Positions 34,157 through 46,256 are shown, counted from the first letter of the stretch. The stretch: DNA of 64,000 nucleotides from Pohlia nutans (GCA_022496805.1 CM040088.1:30510452-30574451), one strand, 5' to 3'. Notes: generated by a model not told the origin, from the letters alone. Numbers and translations are program-made.

Positions 34157-34705
34157 TTAACCCTTTCAGGCGCCTGCGTCTAGAATCTGGACGCCGGATG
34201 AGTTTGAGTCGCTCTATTTCTGTAGGTATGGTGATGTTTTTCATCCATCCAGTTTTTTGTTTATTTTTGTGCTAGTTGAATATCATTTGAACGGTATGGA
34301 TCTTCAAAATAAGATAATGTGAATTTTTGAAAAATTACAAAAGTGATTTATGTCAAGTTTCAATCTTAGTTCAAAAAGAGAGACCTTAAACATGATTTTT
34401 CATAATAAGTAGAATCAAATAATGGAAACTACACCATCTAGTAGTGCATGTTATTCCAATTTCATTACAATATTTTTAAATTTTTTTGTGTTAATTTTGG
34501 ATTTTTAATTGAATTTCAAGAGAAAACCTTGCAAAATTACTTTGAAAATATCAATAATAAATATGATGAATCCAACCGTACAGATGCTATCTTCACATTG
34601 ACATTTACAACTTTGTTTTGTACATCAACTCCATTTTCGTTTTTCATCAACCATTTTATAACAAATCTTTGAAAACAGTGTTGAATCGGGATGTTAAAGG
34701 GTTAA
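34157..34705 (+). mobile_element. TTAA-flanked MITE, family 1 copy B
   Basis: 549 bp including both TTAA. It is closely similar to copy A over its whole length and in the same orientation (TTAACCCTTTCAGGCG ... TTAAAGGGTTAA). It is inserted in the Tc1 transposase between the GCL-like residues and the LILLEDRAQ block. Confidence 0.8.
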
Positions 34706-34807
34706 ACAACCCTCTTACACAACGTCCATAAAATCGCTAGCTGTGCGTGTATGAAGTAGCATTACAACAAGCGGTCACTTCTGATAACTTGTAAATGCAC
34801 CTCAACT

Positions 34808-35351
34808 CAGGGGCAGTTTACACTACGGACCAAGAACTTGTCCCATGCAGCTCTAAAATCTGTGATTGGCTCCATCAACTCGACCCGGGATGACTTGGGT
34901 TTACACTACGAGAAAAAAAGAAAAGTGACCAAAGGAGTTGAGGTCTCCAAAAAACAATATTTAAGGCCTACATTATCCACTAACATGGTCCAATGGTTTT
35001 TTTGTTGAGAGAGGCAAAAGAGGTAGTCTTGTAGATAAAGCAAGGGCCCATGGGAGAGAAATGCAGTTATAATATTTTTTTAATGAGCAATTTCAAAAGA
35101 AGACAAAAGATTAATTTCTTTTCCAAAACTGCCATTATTGAACATATACTAAAAAAATCAGCACATCCACTTTTTGGTACATGGTCATTCCTCTCGGTCC
35201 ACATTCGGTTTACACCTAGTGAAGGGCCCATGAACCTTGTAAATTGATTTTTTAATAACTCGGACCATGGAAGTCGTCCCATGAAGTCGGACCATGGAAA
35301 ATAGCCATCTTCCATGATCCGACTTCATGGTCCATGGTGTAAACCACCCCT
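34808..35351. mobile_element. Non-autonomous DNA element, possibly hAT-like
   Basis: It lies exactly where the Tc1 protein alignment breaks after SGHPSIM. The left end CAGGGGCAGTTTACACTACG and the right end (reverse complement AGGGGTGGTTTACACCATGG) are imperfect inverted repeats. CAGGGG ends suggest hAT, but no 8-base target duplication could be matched. The right half has further inverted copies of a CATGGTCCGACTTCATG motif. An internal TTTACACTACGAG at about 34901 repeats the end sequence. Confidence 0.55.
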
Positions 35352-36360
35352 CATGATAGATGGGTGACCGGATTTGAAAGACAAAGCCAATCAATCCAGG
35401 AAATAGCTATCATTTGGTCGTCTCCAAACTGTCTCCTGGTGCGAGTGCTTTCCAATCTCAAAGCTTGACTCACCTCTCCACATGATGTTGTGTCAATTGG
35501 ATTCTGTCCAATTTTGATGAGCTTTTGCAAATGCTAACCTATTTGCCGTATGCTTCAAACTAACATATGGTTTTTTTTAGCAGCAACACGATTGCAAAAT
35601 CCAAGGCTCTTTACAACCTTCCTCAATGTATTAGCATGCAATCTTACCAATCTAGCAAGTAGAATACGTCTGTTTGATGTTAGAAGGCGACTTAACTCTC
35701 TAGTGTGTCGCATTGCCATTTTATGATGCCTCCCAGTCCGCTTCATACTATTTAACGTTCCATGATGTTGAATGAATAGACAGTGTTGGAAACAAATGTT
35801 CGTGGAATATCCATCCTCCTTCCAATCTCTGCATTTGATAATTTAGCGCTATGCATACCAACAGTCATTCCTCTCTCTTGTACGGTATACTCTCTTGACT
35901 TCATGCTCACTAGATAGCTACTACATGCCAAAAACATGCATAGATTGCACAATGTGCCCTGCAAAAACAACCTTTTTCACGTTTTGCAACAAAAATTCCT
36001 CAAATGCACAATCAATTTTCCTACTTCCACCCTTGCAATGCCTTACAATGACAAGAGAGGAGATTTCTAGTACCCTCAAGCAACTAGATCTTTCACAATG
36101 CATTCAACTGTCATCATGGAGGCAATACAATTGTTCACCACTATGAGTGATATTCAAAGAATGCATATTATCTTGACAAAATGAAGGATTAGTATAGATT
36201 GCATTACTCCCATGTTGCTAGCACTTAATCTATTTATAGCTCACAACATTTTAGATCAATATCTCTTTTCATGTGCATGCATGATCTCTCTGAAGTTGAC
36301 ATTGTTTTCTCTCACAACCCAACAGTTTTAATTTACCAACATTTACTAGAGGGTATTGTA

Positions 36361-36884
36361 TAGTGGGGTCCAACTAGTCTGCATGTTCTTTTACCGTCAT
36401 CGACATGTACACTTTCCATTTGCACAAAATGGTTGAATGAGCATGAAATTTTGAATACAATAGTGTAACTTCACGAAAATATGTGCAAAATTTGGTACCA
36501 TGAAGATAAAGGGAAAAATAAATAAAAATAAAAACAAAATTACCTTTTAATACGTATAAATTCATAGCAGTTATATAAATGTTTTTTACAATATAAAAGT
36601 TTGATACAAGGTAGAGCTTGAGATGCTAAACAATATGGTTCATTTCAAATATGAAGTAGAGAACTGGCCTAGAGGGGTGTATACTAGATGATATAAGTTT
36701 TTTGATACAATTTCAAGATACCAAATATAAACAACTTTGACATGATGTTTCTCACTATAAAATTACTATTTTTAAAAACTGATTGCACCACATAAAAACT
36801 GTTTGAATTATTTACATGACAACACAACTATCTAAACTTAATTCATACAATAATTTCAATTTTTCATTCAACAATCTACTATTT
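36361..36884. other. AT-rich spacer
   Basis: Between the two Tc1 fossils. It has no protein-like frame and no recognised ends. It may include the eroded 3' end of the second Tc1 element. Confidence 0.4.
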
Positions 36885-37105
36885 AGTACTACCACTATTT
36901 GCTTTGATTACAGCTTGCATTCTTGCAAGCATGTTAGAAATGCGGTTTTGCAAATGTTGTACACTCACCTTATTACATAGTCGTAGCATTATTTCTGCCA
37001 TTCCTTCTCTATTTCTTGATTTAGACTCACGCCGCAATAAGTCCTTCACCACACATCTTCAATTGGGCTTGGGTTACGGGAATTTGTTGTCCATATCATA
37101 TAATA
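36885..37105 (-). pseudogene. Second Tc1-type transposase, C-terminal fragment
   Basis: On minus the fragment reads IWTTNSRNPSPIEDVW, matching the Tc1 block around S-P-D-L-N-P-I-E-N-V-W. After a frameshift come LLRRESKSRNREGMAEIM and NRISNMLARMQAVIKANSGSTK, matching the typical Tc1 end (M..R...VI.A.G..T). The upstream part is cut by the element at 37110. It is a separate, also dead, copy from the one at 32.2-36.4 kb. Confidence 0.75.
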
Positions 37106-37109
37106 TGCT

Positions 37110-37721
37110 AGGTGAAAGCACGGTAAATTGAACCATTAAAGTCATCCTTAGTGCTGAAATTATAATTTTCTTGGTCAAAGGCCATAAATTATGACTAAAA
37201 ATTCATACATTTAAGTTCTAATTTGGTAGAGCCCTCCATAGTTCTATTAGGTACTTCAATCCAAAGTTTCAAATTAAAATATTAAAATAAGGTTACTAAA
37301 AGTAAAGCTTGAAAATAGATGTCAAACAAATTTTGGGAGCAAATTTGATGAATTGAATCATGTTCAATATGAATATAAATTATATATTCTATAAGTTCAT
37401 CATGCATTCGAGGGCTCCAAGGAAAAAATTCTTGGAAAAATAAATATTTAATGCAATTTCAACATGTTTTATATTTACTTTTCAATTCAATCAGAACTAC
37501 TTTTCCAATTTTAACCGCTTTAACCTTACTATAACACACATAAATAGTTATTGAATATGATTTTTTTCAATTTTTTTGGTTAGAGTCGTTAAACATTGTA
37601 TCTTTTATTTTATCCACAAAAAAAAAATTCTCAAAAAATAAAAATTTAATAGATATTTGGACCCTGCATTGTTGCTTCTTCATAGGGATCAAAAGTGGTT
37701 CAATTTACCATGCTTTCACCT
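37110..37721. mobile_element. Short DNA element with 25-bp inverted ends
   Basis: GGTGAAAGCACGGTAAATTG and on (37111-37135) is the inverse of 37696-37720 with a single mismatch. TGCTA flanks the left end and TTGCTA the right, giving a probable 4-5 base target duplication. It is about 610 bp, AT-rich and without a transposase. It interrupts the second Tc1 fossil. The superfamily is not determined. Confidence 0.7.
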
Positions 37722-39262
37722 TGCTATAATTTTGTCTCCACTACCTTACTAGAGTACTACAGTGGAATACCAACATTTTTTAGTGAAAAACAAAGACAAT
37801 TGAGAAATAACTTGTTATTATCAAATGGGCGTTACACAATTTATTTCAATCTCTTGCACCTTTCTTGCACCACTCTCTAATAAGTGTAGCACATTGTTTA
37901 GGGATTGTAAACTACATGGGGAATAACCCCACTTCATTGTCAAGGTCTAATAAGGCTATATTGCAATGCTATATTTAGTCACAACTTTCGTACACTCGAA
38001 GATGACTTTTGTACACTCGAAGATGACTTTTGACTCCTTCAAAAGTGGAGCTTTACCCTTTCTTCAACAAGATTTTTTTTGATGTATAATTTGAGGTCTA
38101 CAGACCACTTTTAGTGTTCTTTTGCAAAACTGGTTTTGTGGAAATTGGATATCATGAGTGTAAGCAATGTTGATTCAAAGTGCCAGTTACAGTGAGTGAA
38201 CTAAGGCTTTAAACACAAAGATTACACTCACTTTTTCAATCCCATTGTACAGTATTGTACATAAGGTAGTGTGCTCTATATGTGATTAGACAAAGATGAT
38301 TAGACTTTTTTTTAAAATTAAATTATAGTGACTTAAAGCTCAAATCTGTAGCAAGAAAAATCATATTTTTTTTAATGTTTTTTGAAGGGTACTGCAATTA
38401 ATTCCAAAAGTGGCACATATTAGAGAAAAACGCAATCTATGATGATGGTTGCACTTGTTCATGACTACCCCAAATCCTATATGAAATGGCGAGATGTTGA
38501 ATTCCAAAAAGTCACATAATTTGGATAGTTTTCTACATTGGCCTTACCAAAGTGGTTCATATTCCTACATGCGCATTTTGTAATTTTTTCCATCTACAGT
38601 GACTCACAAAACCGAGTCAATGTTTGCTCATGCTTAGTATAATTTGAAATATCTATTGCATTAATGAAGATTTAGAGGTGTCATCAAGAGTAGATGATAC
38701 GTATCCAAGTGTCTACTAATGCATGGAAGTTTTATTGAAAAATTTGCAAAGGTGGTTGAGATATTTAATTTAAAAAGAGAGTCTCTCACCGATTCACTTT
38801 TGGTCTTGCATATCTACACCTCCATTTCTTCCATATATTGACAATGTAGTAGAGAGTTTCAATTCAGCAGTGAGTGTTATAAGTAAACAAGAGTGTCTCT
38901 TTTATTTCTCAAGTAGTACATTTCACTTGTCGTGCATCACTCCATCATGTGCAGATCACATTGTGCGGTCAGGACTCCACAAACTATGTTCACAATTATT
39001 ATACATTGGATTTAGACAACAACTCAATACATGTCACAACTAACCCATCGGTGGTACATTCACACATCCACACAACCACTAAAACGAAAAATAAAGTGGC
39101 TTTCAAGTACACACATAAATCTTGTAAAGTTAAGGCCAATGAGACGTCCTTTACTCGCCCCCTGCGCCATTGGTGAAGTCCCTTTCATAATGGTGCATCT
39201 GAACCAACATCCACGCAACCAAAAAGTATTGTGGTGTCAATTGAAGACACACCGCCGTTATG
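37722..39262. other. AT-rich stretch with scattered repeat fragments
   Basis: A 21-base unit GTACACTCGAAGATGACTTT is repeated in tandem at about 37989-38030. TACAGTGAGTGAAC (38167) and TACAGTGACTCACAAAAC (38594) look like ends of the foldback family at 20690. No gene was seen. Confidence 0.45.
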
Positions 39263-39428
39263 TTAGCTACCCCCAGATCTCCGTTTACACCGCGGACATA
39301 CCCATTTGCCAGCGGGAATTTGATCTAGAGAGAATGTCAAACAATACATGTGCCAACCCGTCGAACAAACATCGCATAAAATCATCGTAGCAGCTCCTTG
39401 TGCTCTCCCACATAGCATGCATTTCAGT
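39263..39428 (-). other. PHD finger at the C-terminus of the gypsy polyprotein
   Basis: The residues follow the Cys4-His-Cys3 PHD pattern: CMLCG, CDVC, GWHMYC, WVCPRC, and end RRSGGS then TAA. PHD fingers read histone H3 tails, so in an integrase they could direct insertion to certain chromatin, as chromodomains do in chromoviruses. It is in the same frame as the integrase tail. Confidence 0.85.
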
Positions 39429-42201
39429 CCGGCTGGAATTAGACTCAAGCTAGGATCAACAGTGCCATCTACGTGTGGTAGATGACAAGGAGCACAATTC
39501 CTAGCTTGGTCCTTTCACACTCGTCCATCACAACCTTCCAACTCCAACACGCTGCTTGAAAGCACTTTCTTGACTCGTAAAATGATTCTGCCTGCTGTCA
39601 CGTCCAATGTAGTTGGTGTTGTCTGCTGCAAGTAAACATAATCGTCTGGTGCAAAACTCCGTAGCCGTGGCCGGTAACCCTCTCCCCGAATAGTGGCATA
39701 TCATAAAGTGTCACGATGTTGAGCGATAGCAAGGTTATCAAATGCCATTGGCATAATGCGCTGAAACAAAGTTGCCCGTGTGCTACACATTTCAACCCAC
39801 ATGTCAGGATCATCCATATCTACGACCGTTTGTGTATCACGTCGAATGGAAGTTGGTAATACTGGTTCTCGTCCATACAAAAGGAAATAAAGGGAAAATG
39901 TAGCTAAAGAAGCTTGTTTGCTAAAACGATACCCCATGGCCAACCAAGGTAATTGAAAATCCCAATCTCCACGATGTCCCTTTTGTAGCCCATATTTCCT
40001 GAAAGCCCGTTTGACAGTTTGCACCATACGTTCTGCCAACCCATCTGCCACAGGATGATCACGAGATGTAGTGCAGTGATCAACTTATGTCTCCTCCGGT
40101 AAACTTTGGAATTCTCCCAAGAACTCTCAGCCTTGGTCAGTCAACACTTCAGCTGGTGCGCCAAATCGGCTAAGGACTCGATCAAGGAAAACATACGCTA
40201 CTCCTTCACTGAATTTGTCAAGTAGTGCCACCAACTCAATCCATTTAGAAAAATGTTCAATCATTACTAGTGCATACTTGTTATGTCTCTTAGTAATTGG
40301 TAGTGGCTCTGCAAAATCTAGACTCCATCGGTAACCAAGGCCCATGATGGGTAATGGTTGCAAAATGGGCGTTGGTGCATTAAATGATGCACGGACTCTG
40401 TCGCACACTTTGCACCGAGATACAATGCGTTGAACCTCTGCTTGCATACCAACCCACCAATATTGGCTTTGTAATAAACTGTAAGTCCTTTTAACACCAA
40501 AATGATCAAGTTCTTCATGAATATGGAGCACGAGTTTTTCGCGCTCTAGTGGTTTGGAAACCACACGTGTCCTCCCATCTGATAGTTTCCTGAGTAATTG
40601 AGCCCCCTCCTACTCGAACCGTTTGGCTCGCTGTAGAATCCTATCTCTCTCTTTCGGAGTTGTGCCGTGTGCCAGCTCCTTAATTCTCAGGTAATCCAAC
40701 ACTGGTCCATCCTTATAAATGTCGTTGGCGCCCCAGACTCCTCCTCTCCTTCCTTGTCAAGAAAATAACCGTTCGTGGAGTCTCCATTCGTCGCCAACAA
40801 ACTCAAGCACAATGATGAATGCCACCCTGACAATTCTTCTTCATCGTCACCAACATACCACCTTGCTCCCGTAGAGTCCTTTTGACTAGGACATGGATTG
40901 CGGCTAAGACCGTCTGCATCCATGTTAACCAACCTGGCTCGGTGTACCACCTTGATATCGTATTCTTGCAGAATTAAGGCTGACCTTGCAAGTTTTCCGG
41001 TAAGTTTATCAGACTCCATGAGCCATTTAAGTGGTTGATGGTCCGTGACTAGCAGGATTCGTTGCCATAAAGATAGCACCGAAAATGCGCTATTGCCCAT
41101 ACTGCTGCCAAACACTCTCTTTCATACGAGTTGTATTGGGCCTCTGCATTGTTGTTTGATCGGCTAGTATACGCCACCACAAACTCCTTGCCTTCATCAT
41201 CCACTTGAGTGAGGACAACACCAATGCCCAATGAACTCCAGTTTGTGTGCAATTGGTATGCTCTTCCCGGGATAGGTCTTTGCAGAATAGGAGCCGAGGC
41301 CAATCGGGCCTTAAGTTCCAAGAATGCTGCTTCTTGTTCATCTCCCCATACCCAATCTTGATCGTTTTTCGTAAGCATAGTCAAGGCTTTTGCAATCCGA
41401 CTGAAAGCTGCAACAAACTTCCGGCAATAATTTGCTAGTGCTAGAAAGGCTCTCAACCGACTAACATCCGTTGGTCTTGGTATTCCATTCAGTGCCTCAA
41501 CTTTACTTTTAATTACTCCCAGGCCACCGGGATAAATCATATGAACCAAGTATTCCACTTGGGAGCAAAAGAATGAGCATTTGCTTGGATGTAACTTCAA
41601 CCCATGATCCCGCAATCTCTCCAACACCTTCATGACATGTTCTCGGTGTTCCCATTTGTTTTGACTGAAGACAATAATGTCATCAATATAGCATTGGGCA
41701 AATGGCAACCCAACAAGTACCTTATCCATCACTCTCTGGAATTCTGCAGGGGCATTCTTCAGTCTAAACGGTAAAAAATTTCATTGATAGAACTTATTTT
41801 TTCCATATTCATCAATACCCCAGAATGAGGTCTTTTTTTTGTCAACCTTCCGAATCGTAATTGATGATAACATGATCTCAAATCAAGTGTACTAAACATC
41901 TTCGCGTGTCCAATTGACTCAAAAATTTCTTCAGGTGTTGGCATCGCATACTTACCAGATCTTGTCTGTTTGTTTAGGGGCCGCTAATCCCCGCACATCC
42001 TTTTCTCTGTCCAGTTGCCATACATATCTTTCTTAGAAGGCAATACTGTAGCTGCAGCATATTCTCCATCAGAAAGCTCTACCAAACCGGCCTCCAACAG
42101 TTCCATTAAGTGGTTCTTAATCAATCCTCTCTCCGCCTTGCTATATCGATATGGCTTTCAAAATATTGGAGAGTCGTCCTGTAAATTGATCCTCACTTCC
42201 T
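39263..42201 (-). pseudogene. Ty3/gypsy polyprotein ending in a PHD finger, decayed
   Basis: On minus, from 42201: the RT start (SKAERGLIKNHL, GLVELSDGEYAAATVLPSKKD, GNWTEKRMCGD), FSTLDLRSCYHQL, the catalytic CYIDDIIVFS (about 41690), RNase H (TNWSSLGIGVVL, LLVTDHQPLKWL), the integrase zinc finger (H..H, C..C at 40430-40560) and core with GYRWSLDFA and VLTDQG, then ADGLAERM. After FAPDDYVYLQQTTP comes the PHD finger. One TGA separates it, in frame, from the integrase tail. Frameshifts lie near 42155, 41790, 41110 and 39715. Stops include TAG at CGD-RPL and RFE-EGA, TGA at DQG-EF and TAA before VDH. Gag and protease are missing; homology stops at 42201, where other sequence begins. No LTR was identified. 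Confidence 0.85.
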
Positions 42202-43414
42202 GACGCAGTACGTGGTACCGGATACTCCCCTAGAACGCTCTTTTTGTGTTAAAGGCGCTCGTAAAGGTGATTTCCGGTTTATCGTTCTACGAAGATTCTG
42301 TGAAGTGAGATGCTTCCGGAAATCAATCCGGAGTGGCAACTACTACCCTAGTGCCATCGTCTAACTCCCTCCTTTCTACTCAACCGGGTCTTCCCCTTCT
42401 TACTGACTGACCCAGTATCTCTTCTGATCCGGTTTCCTTCCGGGGAGGACTCTTACAAACCCCCCTCTCTCCGGTCCACCTTTATGACATAATCCGGTTT
42501 AGTTTAGCCTCTGTTTTCCCTCAGAGGGTTCTCCATTTGCATTAGTGGTGCTGGATTGAAAGACACACCCCTCCCTACTGATTTAAGTGACAAGAACTTC
42601 ACTCTTTTCCGGTCAAACCCACAACAACTCCTAATCCCGGGTACTTACCGTATTGCCCTTCAACTACTAGTTTTACCCAACCGGCAGCAGTGTCACACAA
42701 GCGCAACCCGGTTTCCCCTTTTTCCCAATTACTACAACGACTTACTAACTGGAATAGACACTGTCCGGGGAGTCCGGAACTAATTCTGGTATTCTAGCGA
42801 TTCGTCTTACTCCGGTGATCCCGTATTCCCCTTCGCATGGACCCTCCGAGTGCTGGCACTTCAACCAGAGTACCCATCCAGGAGTTCTGTGCAATCCGGA
42901 GTACACCCTCCTAACTGCCCAACCACTAACCCGGATTACCTAGCGTACGGAACCTGGAAACCACTCTTTCAAACAGCCTTCGAATCACCTAGAACCCGTA
43001 TTCAAACTCCAACCCGAATCACTCGAGAACCCGGCTTGCCCATCCGGTTACCAAGGGACTCTTGACCACTGTACCATTCCACAAACAACCACACAACACA
43101 CACACGGTTTCCGGATAATGCGTCTACAGCAGTTTGCTTGCAAGGAAACAGTAATACAAAAAGACCCCAAGAATGCCAAGCATTCCTGGACAAGTAGTGA
43201 TCCCCACCTTCCGGTCCGGGATTCCCGCCCAGATCCTACAAAACCGGGATCCGGAAATCAAGGGCAATCACACAAAAGTTCCAATCCTATCCTACTCGCT
43301 AAAGCGCCTAATCTACCACACACCAAAAAGTCATATGTACAAGAGGGCTAGACTACCTAGCCTAATGTGCCTACTACCTAGCCTGATCCGGTTCTTACCA
43401 CACTCCGGATCCCA
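42202..43414. other. Probable non-coding 3' part (LTR-like) of the second gypsy element
   Basis: The sequence is rich in CCGG and lacks coding frames. It starts sharply at the point where the neighbouring gypsy homology ends (TGACGCAGTACGTGG from 42201). This is the place where a 3' LTR is expected for the minus-strand element to its right. The second LTR is absent because that element is cut off at about 48326, so the assignment cannot be confirmed. Confidence 0.4.
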
Positions 43415-46018
43415 CTAATCATCCTGTCCCTCCGGACTGCTGGCCCGGTCTTCATCAGAGCTCTCCTCCTGGTCCGAGTCAGAGCTCGTGGAATCATCCT
43501 TAGCCCGCTTTGACCGGCGCTCCCGGACTTCCTCCTGTTCGTCTTCCCCATCGGGCTCCGGTTGACCCTCGTCCGGTTCGTCTTCCTGGGCCTCACGCTC
43601 CTCCGGTTCACGTCCGCTTCGCGCTCTTCTGGTTCGCCGGCGTCCGCTTTGCCTTCCTCGCCACCCGTATCCGGTTGGCCGTCCACCTCTTGGTCTCCCC
43701 CGGGTCCTAACTCCTTACCCGGGGTGGTCCCGGTCTCTGCCAAATCCGCAGCATGATCTGCCAAATTGGCCAGGCTGGCCTCTGACTGTTCCCCTCCAAG
43801 ACTCGCGTCCGGATTTCCCCTCGGCATGCTCAGTACTGGACTCGTGGCCGGTCTTGAAGTCCGCTTCGGGGTAGATTGGCCCGCGCCCATCATCCGATCC
43901 ATATCCCCCATTCCGGGTGCATCTGTGATACCTGAAATGGGGCGAACAACTCACTATTGGCTAGGGGCGCATTCATACCTCTCTCGTTAGCTTCCCCTCC
44001 ATCCGGTCTGGACCCGGAAGGAAACCTCGCCGGGTTCTCGGCCAGCAATTTCTGGAATTCTACTAGTCCCGCCTCGACCCTCGCGGCGTACTTCTTCACC
44101 ACGTTCGTCACCCGAGGAGCCCCGTCCAATCTTGCTTCGACCACCTTCTCCTCATACAACCGGGCCTTCATGTGGGCCTCCCCATCCGGTTTGAACAGCT
44201 TCTCGAGGAGTTGGAGAGTGTGTGGGCTTTGCTTCTCCAGGGCCTGGATCTTCTCCTGCTGATCCAGCAGTACTAGGGTCCTCTTCGAGGCGTCCGTTCG
44301 GAGCCTCTCGACCTCCTTCCGCAACTTCCGGACGATATCCGGATACTTCTCCACCTGCGTGCTCCGGATGACGGTCCCGACTTCTCTCATCGAAGTGTAG
44401 ATAGGATGGTACTTCCTTCCTACCTTCTCCATCGCCTCCTTGACCGGCCTGAAGAAGTCCTCCTCTGATTCGCGCAGGGGAATGGTCTCCAGTTCCGGTT
44501 CCACACTCTGGAGAGCCCGCTCGTAGGTCCGGATCTCCTCCGGGGTACTCCTCTTCCTCCCGCACCGGTTTCCAGCCTCGCGTCCTCTTAGATCTTACTT
44601 TGACGTTTTTCTGACGCCCGCTTGACTCCGGAGCCCGGGCCCTCTTTGCATCCCGAGACCCCCGGCCATGAACCGGTGTTGTCTTCCTGTGCTTCTTCTT
44701 TGCCGGGATCTCTCGGGTCACGACCGTGTCTTGATCCTCGTCCTCTTCTGCCTCCTGAATCCTCAGACGTCTCGAGGTCAGGTGAAGAGGCCCTGAGGGC
44801 AGGTGAAGAGGGCCTGAGGGCAGGTGACGACTACGTCCGGAATCTTCAGGAGCCTCTTCACCTGACCTCGGGTGCGCGCTCCGGTGTACCTTGGTCCGGT
44901 TCTTCCTCCTCCGCTCGGGTCTCCGGAGGCTCCTGTCGGCCTTCCTCTGCATCCGGATTGGCTGCTACTTGCTCCTCCTCATCCCTCACTTCTTGCTCTT
45001 CTTGCTCTTCCTGCTCTTCACTATCCGAGCTGTCCTCGTCCTTGTCCTCCGGATTCTCCTCCCGGTTCGTTGGCGGCTCCCGGTCTACGATCCTCCGGCG
45101 GCCCTCCTACAGTACTCTCTCTCTGGCAGTGAGGAGTCCGTACTGGGCATACAAATGATAAACAAAAGGGGTTAGAGGACACCCCTTTCGCCCTCCAATC
45201 TTGAGCGCCTCCCGGGTCACCAGCTCGTCCAAGATGAGTCCCCACCCGGTTTTCCGGTTGTGCAAGTAGGCCTCGTAAATGGCCTTCATCAATTTGATCG
45301 TGCAGGTGGTAGGCTTGTTTGGGCTCAAAATGGGCACCAAAAACTGTAGCAGGCGCCTCTCCCGGTTGTCCCTGCAATCCTCCACCCGGAAACCATCCTT
45401 GTCAGAAACCGGGCTCACAAATCTTTGCTTCACCCACCCGGAATCCTGCTTCGTCTTATCGTATCCAAAGGGGCTATTAGGGAACTTGTACGTCGCGCGC
45501 CAATGCCTCACGGTCCAATTCTTCTACTGTCCCCGGATTTTGTTGTCCCGGAATTCGGCCACCACCCGGCCCCTGGCTAATTCCTGCAACACGCCATCGT
45601 CGAGGATGTTTCAGGGCAGATACAAGAACTCCTCGTACCCAATCTTCCGTAAGTCCTGCCGCAGGTGCTCTCTATGTCCCTTATTGGTCGGGATAACCGG
45701 GCGCACTAGTTTCTTCGGGATTGGTAGCCCAAGTCTCCAGTCGTCCTTCCGCTCCATCGCCATTGGCTCCAAAACCTCCTTCGCCTGATTGCGCGCGCTC
45801 CGCCTAAGCTCCCGGAAGACTCGCTCGCCGCCCGGTCGCTCCTCCTCCACACTCACAGCGTCCGGAAACACGAAAATCTGGCGCAGGGGTGGACTGGAAA
45901 CACTGTGCGAGAATGAACAGTGGACCGCCCTATTTAAAGCCGCCCATTTCAAGGCGCGAAATGCGGCCGGGTCCAGCAGAGACCCGTCCATCTCCACCCG
46001 GTTCCAGTCGGATTGCAC
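43415..46018 (-). pseudogene. Extra ORF after pol in the gypsy element (env-like position)
   Basis: On minus, the first part (46018-45107) is one frame with breaks only at TGA (45611) and TAG (45527 region); it contains LRQIFVFPDAVSVEE, RHWRATYKFPNSPFGYDKT and RRLLQFLVPILSPNKPTTCT. After a TAG at 45107 the same frame continues as an acidic Glu/Gln/Asp-rich segment to about 44880. Small frameshifts, one at a local GGCAGGTGAAGAGGGCCTGA duplication, lead into a basic segment and a coiled-coil segment (EDFFRPVKEAMEKVGRKYH, LRKEVERLRTDASKRTLVLL). It ends in an acidic tail with TAG at 43415-43417. There is no signal peptide or membrane segment, so it is not an obvious envelope. It is possibly related to putative plant transposon proteins; not sure. 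Confidence 0.55.
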
Positions 46019-46256
46019 GCCTAGTCCGGATGCCTGCCGCCAATCCGGACCCTAGTAATAACTCTTCAGTACGCGCGAGCGCCTCTTCCTCATAAATAAC
46101 TAAATGTGCCATTATGGCCGCTTAAGCACTCATTTATGGAGATTTGGACTACTCCTAGCTACCTTGCACCCTAACTCTCTACTTCTAGGTCGAACGAGGT
46201 TCGACATTTCTCCTTTTTCAAATGCGAGCGTCCCCGCGAACACTCGCATTTCGAAC

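Larger units (their letters stand above)
32450..35904 (-). pseudogene. Tc1-type transposase, decayed and interrupted
   Basis: Read on minus from MKSREYTVQERG (35904), the first part is a helix-turn-helix region (LSNAEIGRRMDIPRTFV), then TGRHHKM, a second helix segment ending FCNRVAAKK, and HTANRLAFAKAHQNWTES. The first catalytic block is MWRGESSFE, where Tc1 proteins have W-S-D-E-S, so the first Asp is lost. VWRRPND and ALSFKSGHPSIM follow, then an insert (34808-35351). A short segment to 34706 precedes the next insert. LILLEDRAQTHHS (second Asp block) is at about 34080-34135. After the double insert comes NPIENLWKILKDNVHKQS (about 32480-32553). There are several stops and indels. A TGA replaces the Trp expected in ES(W)HNIMW. 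Confidence 0.85.
32182..36360 (-). mobile_element. Tc1/mariner element fossil, split by four inserts
   Basis: The left end reads CAGTACCCTCCAATAAGTAT from 32184, after TA. The right end on minus reads CAATACCCTCTAGTAAATGT from 36358, before TA. A 22-base piece of the left end is duplicated in tandem (32191-32234). Between the ends lies one degenerate Tc1 transposase on minus plus four smaller elements (32554-33099, 33096-34013, 34157-34705, 34808-35351). Subtracting these inserts leaves about 1.63 kb, the usual Tc1 length, which supports the reconstruction. Confidence 0.85.

Noticed and set aside
34904..34925. CACTACGAGAAAA as a CACTA end
   Set aside because: It lies inside the insert at 34808-35351 and repeats that element's own terminal TTTACACTACG; no CACTA partner end or subterminal array is present.
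42155..42240. Both gypsy stretches as one element
   Set aside because: Both contain RT/RNase H/integrase parts of different lineages in the same orientation; homology of the left one stops at 42201.
43378..45170. Plus-strand frames across the gypsy 3' region
   Set aside because: They are antisense shadows of CCGG-rich sequence; the minus frames join pol and show coiled-coil and acidic segments.
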